From: Streptomyces composti
GTDB taxonomy: Bacteria > Actinomycetota > Actinomycetes > Streptomycetales > Streptomycetaceae
Length of the DNA stretch: 64,000 nt
Assembly: GCF_012034205.1 (NCBI RefSeq)
Contig: NZ_JAATEM010000014.1
Location: 62,001-126,000, forward strand
Direction of reading: 5' to 3'
Shown here: piece by piece, positions 57,696 through 64,000 of the stretch
Layout: every line of letters starts with the position of its first letter
How positions within the stretch are numbered: the first letter of the stretch is position 1
Program-made: the position numbers and the translations under genes
The notes under the pieces: generated by a model
Told to the model about the DNA's origin: nothing
The model's database searches: none
Seen by the model: only the letters and a program-made list of their open reading frames with translations

Positions 57696-57708
57696 TCACA
57701 ATATGTGA
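57696..57708. promoter_or_regulatory. Palindrome before the DksA-like gene
   Basis: TCACA-ATA-TGTGA is a perfect inverted repeat ending 13 bases before the ATG, next to the ribosome-binding site GAAGGGG. It is AT-rich in a GC-rich setting. It could be an operator or include the -10. Confidence 0.45.
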
Positions 57709-57721
57709 AGGGGCCGCGGCC

Positions 57722-59869
57722 ATGGTGGCGAAGAAGACCGCCGACCAGCAGTCGGCGTCCGGCAGGCCCGGACCCGCGCGGGGCGGTGGGGCCAAGGGGG
57801 TGGGCGGGAGGACGGGGACGCATGCGGCCCCGCCGAGCAGCTCCGCGCCCGGGGACGCGGCGACGCCGACGACGCTCACCCTGACGGAACGGCCCGGGCG
57901 GCGCAGCTCCGCCGCGGGGGAGGCGGCCACGGGGAAGAAGGCGGGGAAGCCCGCTGCGCGGAGCTCCTCGAAGAGCTCTGCGCGCTCTTCGAGGAAGACC
58001 ACCACGGGCAGGGACGCGCCGGCGACGAGCGCCACGGGAACGAGCGCCACGGGGAAGAAGGCGACGGCGGGGAAGGCGAGCACGGCGAAAGCGGCTCCGG
58101 GGGGAGATCCGGCCGCCGGCACCGGGAAGGCCACCGCCGGCGGGGCCACCGCGGCCTCCGGCAGGGGCGCCGGGGGTGTCGCGGGCGCGGAGACCGCGGC
58201 TGAGACGTCATCGCAGGGGGCGGCCGGGGCGGCGCGCCCCGAGGACCCGGCCGACGGGTCGGCCGGAGGCAAGGCCGGGACCGGGAAGGCGGCACCGGCG
58301 AAGCGGGCGGGGACGAGGAAGACGCCGGCGGCCGGGAGGAAGGACAGGTCCGAGGGCACGGCCCCGGGTGAGCCGGCCGAAGACACCGGGGCGGAAGGCG
58401 ACAGGGCCGCGGCGGAGGCGGCGGCCTCGGCCGGGAGGGCGACGGCGGGGAAGGCCGCCTCGGCCAGGAAGGCAACCGGGAAGAAAGCTGAGGCCGCGGC
58501 GAGCGAGGCGAACGGGGCGGCGGGTGCCGAGTCGCGGGCTGCGGGCAAGCGGACCGCGAAGCAGGCCGCGCCGGCCGGGAAGACGTCCCCGGCCGGCCGG
58601 AGGGACGAGGGCGAGGACGCGGTGGCGCGCGGGGGAGCTGCCGCTGAGGGCACCCCGTCCGGCGCCGCGCCCGGGACCGTCGCGTCGGCCGCCGGGGAGA
58701 CCGCGGGCCGGAAGCCGGCATCGGCCGGCAGGGCGGGGACCGGGGCGAAGGCGGCGGCCTCGGCCGGGAAGGCGACGGCGAGGAAGCCGGCGGCGGCCGG
58801 GAGGAGAACCGCGGCTCAGGAGGCCGCGGCTCGGCAGGCCGTGCCGGGGGAGGCGAGCGTGGCTGAAGAGGCGGTTTCGGGTGAGGAGTCGAGGGCTGCG
58901 GGCAAGCGGGCCGCGAAGAAGGCCGCGTCGGCCAGGAAGGCGGCCGCGAAGAAGGCGACGGGGCGGAAGCCTGCGGCGGCCGAGGAGGCCGTGCCGGGCG
59001 AGGCGGGCGTGTCCGGGGCTGCCGAGCCGGAGGCCGAGAAGGCAGCCAGGAAGACGGCAGCCAGGAAGACGGCAGCCAAGAAGACGGCGAAGAAGGCCGC
59101 GGCGAAGAAGGCCGCGGCGAAGAAGGCGCCCGCCAAGGAGACCGCCGCCGAGAAGTCCACCGCCAGGAGGACCGCGGCGAAGAAGGCCACCGCCGGGAAG
59201 GCCGCGGTGGAGGAGCCCGCCGAGAGGGCTCCGGCCAGGAAGGCGGCCGGGAGGAAGACGGCCGCGGCGGCAGGCGGCGGTGAGGCGGAGGGCTCCGGGG
59301 TGAGCGGGGGAACACAGGACATGGCCGGGCGTGGCACGGCCACTGACGCGGGCGCGGACGAGACCGCACCGCAGACGGGAGCGACGACGGTGGGTGCGAA
59401 GAAGACTCCTGGCTCGGCCACGGCGGCGAAGACGACCGCCGTACCCAAGGCACGGCTCGCCGCGGCGGAGCCCGGCGAACTCGCGGTGCGCCCGGGCGAG
59501 GACCCCTGGACGCCGGAGGAGGTCGAGGAGGCCCGGGCCGAGCTGATGGCCGAGGTGCTGCGGCTGCGCGAGGAGATCAGCTCGGCCGAGCAGTCGCTGG
59601 CCGGCCTGATGCGGGACTCCGGCGACGGCGCGGGCGACGACCAGGCCGACACGGGCACCAAGAACATCACCCGCGAGCACGAGCTGGCGCTCACCGCCAA
59701 CGCTCGCGAGATGCTCACCCAGTCCGAGCGCGCCCTGCAGCGCCTGGACGCCGGCACCTACGGACTCTGCGAGAACTGCGGCAACCCCATCGGCAAGGCC
59801 CGCATGCAGGCCTTCCCCAGGGCCACCCTGTGCGTGGAGTGCAAGCAGAAACAGGAGCGTCGGTACTGA
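57722..59869 (+). CDS. DksA/TraR zinc-finger protein with long histone-like N-terminus
   Basis: A 715-residue protein. Residues 1 to about 585 are low-complexity Ala/Lys/Gly/Arg/Glu sequence, with AAKK-type repeats most dense at about 395-490 (KKAAAKKAAAKKAPAKE), like histone H1 or bacterial Hc1/HupS tails. Only the last 125 residues are a normal domain: a coiled-coil helical pair (TPEEVEEARAELMAEVLRL, LALTANAREMLTQSERALQRL) and a Cys4 zinc finger CENCGNPIGKARMQAF...CVECK. DksA/TraR proteins insert into the RNA polymerase secondary channel. The tail may bind DNA. ATG 57722 follows GAAGGGG. Confidence 0.85.
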   Translation: MVAKKTADQQSASGRPGPARGGGAKGVGGRTGTHAAPPSSSAPGDAATPTTLTLTERPGRRSSAAGEAATGKKAGKPAARSSSKSSARSSRKTTTGRDAPATSATGTSATGKKATAGKASTAKAAPGGDPAAGTGKATAGGATAASGRGAGGVAGAETAAETSSQGAAGAARPEDPADGSAGGKAGTGKAAPAKRAGTRKTPAAGRKDRSEGTAPGEPAEDTGAEGDRAAAEAAASAGRATAGKAASARKATGKKAEAAASEANGAAGAESRAAGKRTAKQAAPAGKTSPAGRRDEGEDAVARGGAAAEGTPSGAAPGTVASAAGETAGRKPASAGRAGTGAKAAASAGKATARKPAAAGRRTAAQEAAARQAVPGEASVAEEAVSGEESRAAGKRAAKKAASARKAAAKKATGRKPAAAEEAVPGEAGVSGAAEPEAEKAARKTAARKTAAKKTAKKAAAKKAAAKKAPAKETAAEKSTARRTAAKKATAGKAAVEEPAERAPARKAAGRKTAAAAGGGEAEGSGVSGGTQDMAGRGTATDAGADETAPQTGATTVGAKKTPGSATAAKTTAVPKARLAAAEPGELAVRPGEDPWTPEEVEEARAELMAEVLRLREEISSAEQSLAGLMRDSGDGAGDDQADTGTKNITREHELALTANAREMLTQSERALQRLDAGTYGLCENCGNPIGKARMQAFPRATLCVECKQKQERRY
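58529..58927 (+). repeat. In-frame 42-bp direct repeat in the DksA-like gene
   Basis: 58529-58570 and 58886-58927 differ at only a few bases, spaced 357 bases (119 codons) apart. Both encode ESRAAGKR-x-AK-x-AA. Other shorter repeats (AVPGEAxV, ASAGKATA) fill the region. Confidence 0.7.
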
Positions 59870-59926
59870 CCAGCCGGCGTGACGTACCCTCGTCCTCAGT
59901 CAAGGACCTAGGGCTGAGGGACTCAC

Positions 59927-60592
59927 GTGGCAGAGGCGGAGCGCATCATCGGTACGCCGGAAACCCCGGACGCGGACCGGGACGGGCAGGAGCGGGCTGC
60001 CGATGCCCACGAGACCGGTGCCCGCGGGGCCAGCGCGCACGACGCGACGGCCCCGGCCGGTGAGTCCGGTGCCGAGGAGACGGCGGAGCAGAACGGGCGC
60101 CCCCGCGGCAAGCGGCGGATCGCCGTGCTGTTCGCCGTCGCCGCCTTCGCCTACGCCCTCGACCTGATCAGCAAGATGATCGTGGTGGCCAGGCTGGAGC
60201 ACCACGAGCCCATCGAGATCATCGGGGACTGGCTGCGCCTCGAGGCGATCCGCAACGCCGGCGCCGCCTTCGGCTTCGGCGAGGCCTTCACCGTGATCTT
60301 CACGGTGATCGCGGCCACGGTGATCGTGGTGATCGTCCGGCTCGCCCGCAAGCTGTACAGCCTGCCCTGGGCGATCGCCCTCGGGCTCCTGCTCGGCGGC
60401 GCCCTGGGCAACCTCACCGACCGGATCTTCCGTTCGCCGGGCGTCTTCAAGGGCGCCGTGGTCGACTTCATCGCGCCCAAGCACTTCGCGGTGTTCAACC
60501 TGGCGGACTCGGCGATCGTGTGCGGCGGCATCCTGATCGTCCTGCTGTCCTTCCGCGGCCTCGACCCCGACGGCACCGTGCACAAGGACTGA
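59927..60592 (+). CDS. lspA: Lipoprotein signal peptidase (signal peptidase II)
   Basis: A 221-residue membrane aspartyl protease that cuts the signal peptide of prolipoproteins. Four helices; catalytic Asp in [12 protein letters not shown] and in [12 protein letters not shown], with VVDFI. The first 65 residues are an acidic, disordered extension (usual LspA length is about 160-200). GTG 59927. Downstream of the DksA-like gene by 57 bases. Confidence 0.93.
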   Translation: MAEAERIIGTPETPDADRDGQERAADAHETGARGASAHDATAPAGESGAEETAEQNGRPRGKRRIAVLFAVAAFAYALDLISKMIVVARLEHHEPIEIIGDWLRLEAIRNAGAAFGFGEAFTVIFTVIAATVIVVIVRLARKLYSLPWAIALGLLLGGALGNLTDRIFRSPGVFKGAVVDFIAPKHFAVFNLADSAIVCGGILIVLLSFRGLDPDGTVHKD

Positions 60593-60645
60593 GCGAACGA
60601 GGGCTCTCGTACGGGAGTGCCCCGGCCGTCCGGCATACTCGACGG

Positions 60646-61590
60646 GTGAGCACGATTCCCGAGATCCGTACCCTGCCCGTGCCCGACGGCCTGGAGGGCG
60701 AGCGTGTCGACGCCGCCATCTCCCGCATGTTCGGCTTCTCCCGCACCAAGGCGGCCGAGCTGGCCGCGGCGGGGAAGGTCACGGTCGACGGGTCGGTGGT
60801 CGGCAAGTCGGAGCGGGTCAGCGGCGGTGCGTGGCTCGAGGTGGAGATGCCCGCCCCGCCCGCCCCGGTGCAGGTGGTGGCCGAGCCGGTCGAGGGCATG
60901 GAGATCGTGCACGACGACGAGCACGTGGTGGTGATCGTCAAGCCCGTCGGGGTCGCCGCGCACCCCTCGCCCGGCTGGACCGGCCCGACCGTGATCGGCG
61001 GTCTCGCCGCCGCGGGCTTCCGCATCTCGACCTCCGGCGCCGCCGAGCGCCAGGGCATCGTGCACCGTCTGGACGTCGGCACCTCCGGCCTGATGGTGGT
61101 CGCCAAGTCGGAGCGGGCGTACACCTCGCTGAAGCGCCAGTTCAAGGAGCGCACGGTCGACAAGCGCTACCACGCGCTCGTCCAGGGCCACCCCGACCCG
61201 ACCAGCGGCACCATCGACGCACCCATCGGCAGGCATCCGAACCACGACTACAAGTGGGCGGTCACCGCCGACGGCAAGCCGTCCGTCACCCACTACGACC
61301 TGATCGAGGCCTTCCGCGCCGCCTCGCTGCTGGACATCAAGCTGGAGACCGGCCGCACCCACCAGATCCGCGTCCACATGGCCGCCCACCGGCACCCCTG
61401 CGTCGGCGACCTGACCTACGGCGCGGACCCCACGCTCGCCAAGCGGCTGCGCCTGACCCGTCAGTGGCTGCACGCGGTGCGGCTCGGCTTCGAGCACCCC
61501 GGCGACGGCCAGTGGGCCGAGTTCTCCTGCGACTACCCCGAGGACCTGCAGCGGGCCCTGGACCAGGTCCGCGAGGAGACCTGGGCATGA
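60646..61590 (+). CDS. rluD: 23S rRNA pseudouridine synthase RluD
   Basis: A 314-residue enzyme with an N-terminal S4 domain ([26 protein letters not shown]) and the pseudouridine synthase domain with catalytic Asp in [36 protein letters not shown] is also typical. It modifies helix 69 uridines. GTG 60646 has no ribosome-binding site but CATACT six bases before it (60634-60639), so leaderless. It overlaps the next gene by ATGA. Confidence 0.93.
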   Translation: MSTIPEIRTLPVPDGLEGERVDAAISRMFGFSRTKAAELAAAGKVTVDGSVVGKSERVSGGAWLEVEMPAPPAPVQVVAEPVEGMEIVHDDEHVVVIVKPVGVAAHPSPGWTGPTVIGGLAAAGFRISTSGAAERQGIVHRLDVGTSGLMVVAKSERAYTSLKRQFKERTVDKRYHALVQGHPDPTSGTIDAPIGRHPNHDYKWAVTADGKPSVTHYDLIEAFRAASLLDIKLETGRTHQIRVHMAAHRHPCVGDLTYGADPTLAKRLRLTRQWLHAVRLGFEHPGDGQWAEFSCDYPEDLQRALDQVREETWA

Positions 61591-62054
61591 CGGTGCCCTA
61601 CACCGTCCGCGAGGCCCGGGACAGCGCCGACCGCGAGGCGTGCTTCGCGGTGCGCAAGGAGGTCTTCGTCGCCGAGCAGGGCGTTCCCGAGGACATCGAG
61701 TACGACGCGTACGACGCCGGGGCCGTGCATGTGCTCGCCGTCCGGGACGACGGCACCCCGCTCGGCACCGGCCGGCTGCTGCACGGCGAGGCCGCCGCCG
61801 CGAAGAACGGAGGGGACGCCTCCGTGGGTGCTCTGGGACGGCTCGCGGTGCTGCGCCGGGCCCGCGGGCTCGGCGTCGGCGCGGCACTGGTGCGTGCCGT
61901 CGAGGACCTGGCCCGCGAGCGCGGCCTCACGGCCGTCGACCTGCACGCCCAGACCCACGCCCTCGGGTTCTACGAGCGGCTCGGGTACGTGGCGTACGGG
62001 CCGGAGTTCGAGGACGCGGGCATGCCGCACCGGGCCATGCGGCGCGTGCTGTAA
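61587..62054 (+). CDS. GNAT-family N-acetyltransferase (ElaA-like)
   Basis: A 155-residue acetyl-CoA-dependent acetyltransferase. [49 protein letters not shown] (motif A) and [24 protein letters not shown] match the ElaA subgroup. ATG 61587 overlaps the rluD stop. Substrate unknown. Confidence 0.9.
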   Translation: MTVPYTVREARDSADREACFAVRKEVFVAEQGVPEDIEYDAYDAGAVHVLAVRDDGTPLGTGRLLHGEAAAAKNGGDASVGALGRLAVLRRARGLGVGAALVRAVEDLARERGLTAVDLHAQTHALGFYERLGYVAYGPEFEDAGMPHRAMRRVL

Positions 62055-62217
62055 CAGCACCCTGGCCGTGCGGCGTGCGCGGTGAGTGCACTGGGCGGGG
62101 CACGCGGGCAGCGGGGGCCGTGCGGTGCGTGGTGGAGCGCGCGAACACCCTGGTGAGCGCCCGGTCGTGGCAGGCTGGAACCGGCTGTCCGATCGTCGAC
62201 CTCCCGGAGCGCTGACC

Positions 62218-63804
62218 GTGGATCAGTTGGCCCTGCTGTTCGCCCTGTTGCTCGGTGCCCTGGTGAGCGTTCCGGTCGGGGACCGGCTGGGGCTGCCCGC
62301 ACCGGTGCTGATGACGGTGTTCGGGATCGTCCTGGCGCTGCTGCCGTTCGTGCCGAACGTCGACATCCCGCCGGACCTGATCCTGCCGCTGCTCCTTCCG
62401 CCCCTGCTCTACGCGGCGGTGCGACGCACCTCCTGGCGGCAGTTCGCGGCCAACGTCAAACCCATTCTGCTGCTGGCGGTGGCCCTGGTCCTGGTCACCA
62501 CGCTGTGTGTGACCACCGTGGCTCACGCGATCGTGCCCGGCCTGCCGCTGGCCGCCGCCGCCGCGCTCGGCGCGCTGGTCGCACCGCCCGACCCGGTGGC
62601 GGCCACCGTGGTCGCCGGAAAGCTGGGGCTGCCACGCCGTCTGGTGTCGATCCTCGAGGGCGAGGGGCTGTTCAACGACGTCACGGCGATCGTGCTGTAC
62701 CACGTGGCGATCGCCGCCGCCGTGACCGGGACGTTCTCCGCCTGGGAGGCCGGGCTCGACCTGGTGCTCTCGGCCGTCGTCGCCGTGGTGATCGGGCTCG
62801 CGCTGGGCTGGGGCGCCAACAAGCTCATGGACCTGCTGGACGAGCCCACCCTGCAGATCGGCCTGAGCCTGCTCGTCCCCTACGCCTCCTACGTCCTCGC
62901 CGAGGAGCTGCACGGCTCCGGGGTGCTGGCGGTGCTCACCACCGCGCTCTTCCTGGTGGAGTACGCCACCGACGCCGACAACGTGATGACCCGGCTGGCC
63001 GGGCACACCTTCTGGGACATCGTGGACACCCTGGTCACGGGCGTGGCGTTCGGTCTCGTCGGGCTCGAGCTGCACAACGCGATCAACACCGCCTCGGGCC
63101 GGTGGGGCGAGTTGCTCGGCTGGGCGGGCGCGGTGGTGGGCGTGGTGATCCTGGTGCGGCTGCTGTGGCTGTTGCCGGCGACCTGGCTGGCGCAGCGGCT
63201 GCACGCGGCACGCGACGTCGACGAGGAGATCCCGGTCAGCTGGCGGGAGACCGTGGTCATGTGGTGGGCGGGGATGCGGGGCGTGGCCTCGGTCGCGCTG
63301 GCCCTGGCCATCCCGCTGGAGACGGACGCGGGGGAGGCGTTCCCGGTCCGGGACGAGATCGTCTTCATCGCCTTCGGCGTGATCCTGACCACGCTGCTGG
63401 TCCAGGGACTGACGCTGCCGTGGCTGGTCAGGCGGCTGCGGGTGCAGGCCGACACCGAGCAGGAGCAGCGGATGGAGCACGAGCTGGCGGTGCGGGCCGC
63501 CCGGGCGGCCAAGCAGAGGCTGCGGGAGATCGAGAAGGAAGAAGGGCTGCCCGACGACCTGGCGGAGCAGATGATGCGGCGGGCCTTCGACATCGCGGTG
63601 CGGATCAGCCCGGAGATGGCGGAGGACGAGCGGCGTGAGGCGCACCGGCAGCGGGCGGAGCGGCTGAAGCGGCTGCGCCGGATCGAGAGCGAGATGCTCA
63701 GCGCCGCCCGGCACGAGGTGCTGGCGGCCCGGAGCGAGCCGGGGGCGGTGCCCGAGGTGGTGGACCGGGTGCTGCGCCACCTGGACGTGCGCAGCCTGCG
63801 CTGA
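62218..63804 (+). CDS. Na+/H+ antiporter (CPA1/NhaP type)
   Basis: A 528-residue cation/proton antiporter with 12-13 membrane helices. The ion-binding region contains APPDPVAATVVAG and EGEGLFNDVTAIVLY (the ND pair typical of CPA1). About 100 cytosolic residues rich in Arg/Glu follow the last helix. GTG 62218 has GGAG nine bases upstream; a longer frame to 62086 is rejected. Confidence 0.92.
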   Translation: MDQLALLFALLLGALVSVPVGDRLGLPAPVLMTVFGIVLALLPFVPNVDIPPDLILPLLLPPLLYAAVRRTSWRQFAANVKPILLLAVALVLVTTLCVTTVAHAIVPGLPLAAAAALGALVAPPDPVAATVVAGKLGLPRRLVSILEGEGLFNDVTAIVLYHVAIAAAVTGTFSAWEAGLDLVLSAVVAVVIGLALGWGANKLMDLLDEPTLQIGLSLLVPYASYVLAEELHGSGVLAVLTTALFLVEYATDADNVMTRLAGHTFWDIVDTLVTGVAFGLVGLELHNAINTASGRWGELLGWAGAVVGVVILVRLLWLLPATWLAQRLHAARDVDEEIPVSWRETVVMWWAGMRGVASVALALAIPLETDAGEAFPVRDEIVFIAFGVILTTLLVQGLTLPWLVRRLRVQADTEQEQRMEHELAVRAARAAKQRLREIEKEEGLPDDLAEQMMRRAFDIAVRISPEMAEDERREAHRQRAERLKRLRRIESEMLSAARHEVLAARSEPGAVPEVVDRVLRHLDVRSLR

Positions 63805-63908
63805 AGCAGGCGGCGGGCGGGGGCTCGTCCCACCAGCGGCTTCCCGGCGTGGCGGCGCGGTCCGCGTTTCCCTCGCGCGGCCTGACGCCTCCGGCGGCTC
63901 CTGCTCCG

Positions 63909-63920
63909 TAGGGTGCCCTC
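63909..63920 (+). promoter_or_regulatory. Leaderless promoter of the last gene
   Basis: TAGGGT (63909-63914) ends six bases before the ATG at 63921. The best -35 candidate, CTGACG at 63882, is 21 bases away and poor. Confidence 0.6.
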
Positions 63921-64000
63921 ATGACTCGGAACGTTGTGATCAGTGGTGGCGGCACCGGTATCGGTCTTGCCGCCGCCCGGATGTTCGCCGCCGACGGGGA
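63921..64000 (+). CDS. Short-chain dehydrogenase/reductase, 5' part only
   Basis: The first 26 codons are inside the window. They read MTRNVVISGGGTGIGLAAAR, the TGxxxGxG-type NAD(P)-binding motif (GGGTGIG) of classical SDR enzymes. The catalytic YxxxK lies beyond the edge. Substrate unknown. Confidence 0.82.
   Translation, partial: MTRNVVISGGGTGIGLAAARMFAADG

Noticed and set aside
57356..57721. An N-terminal extension of the DksA-like protein by 122 codons
   Set aside because: This stretch is the ileS T-box leader and promoter region; a ribosome-binding site precedes the ATG at 57722.
57876..59453. A 525-residue Pro/Ser/Arg-rich minus-strand protein
   Set aside because: Antisense shadow of the Lys/Ala repeat region; the composition is what the complementary strand of such DNA would give.

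Overview
The window is a stretch of core chromosome from a Streptomyces species. Support for this: about 70 percent GC with strong third-position GC bias, GTG and TTG starts, many apparently leaderless promoters, and a gene order that, as I remember it, runs in reverse along the S. coelicolor segment from about SCO2123 to SCO2070. Almost all of it is housekeeping and conserved actinobacterial accessory genes. I see no prophage, insertion sequence, CRISPR array, tRNA, rRNA or biosynthetic gene cluster.

Region by region. (1) 1-5.9 kb: an alpha/beta hydrolase cut by the left edge, a lysophospholipid acyltransferase, a MacRS-like two-component system, ATP-phosphofructokinase and a D-2-hydroxyacid dehydrogenase. 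(2) 5.8-9.4 kb: aromatic amino acid entry point. A fused anthranilate synthase has a Trp-codon leader peptide and an attenuator hairpin, and it diverges from a class II DAHP synthase. (3) 9.4-10.5 kb: iron storage, with bfd behind a DtxR-type iron box and bacterioferritin facing it. (4) 10.5-14 kb: a molybdopterin oxidoreductase, endonuclease IV and a four-PASTA Ser/Thr kinase. (5) 14.1-20.4 kb: thiamine genes thiO-thiS-thiG under a TPP riboswitch, then a ferredoxin reductase, an Rv2175c-like DNA-binding protein, thiE and metF. (6) 20.5-29.7 kb: less characterised genes. These are a membrane protein with a Tyr/Gln/Gly-rich tail, a CrtI-like oxidoreductase, a TetR/YhgE-Pip/degenerate-ABC operon with a palindromic operator, a HEPN-family protein, a methyltransferase and a DUF3040 protein. 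(7) 30-35.6 kb: a MoxR-DUF58-transglutaminase operon and a beta-carbonic anhydrase. (8) 35.8-53.7 kb: the division and cell-wall cluster rsmH-ftsL-ftsI-murE-murF-mraY-murD-ftsW-murG-ftsQ-ftsZ-pgeF-yggS-sepF-sepG-divIVA, without mraZ, murC, ddl or ftsA. (9) 54-64 kb: ileS behind a T-box leader, a DksA/TraR zinc-finger protein with a very long histone-like N-terminus, lspA, rluD, a GNAT protein, a Na+/H+ antiporter and the start of a short-chain dehydrogenase.

How it fits together: region 8 makes lipid II, flips and polymerises it, and builds the Z-ring and polar growth machinery. Regions 2 to 5 hold several classical cis-regulatory devices close together (Trp attenuator, iron box, TPP riboswitch), and the ileS T-box adds a fourth. 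I did not find a convincing new multi-gene system. The items most worth a second look are the GAHH active-site signature of IleRS, the long DksA fusion, the degenerate ABC ATPase with its TetR operator, the Tyr/Gln-rich tail protein, and the structured leader in front of rsmH.
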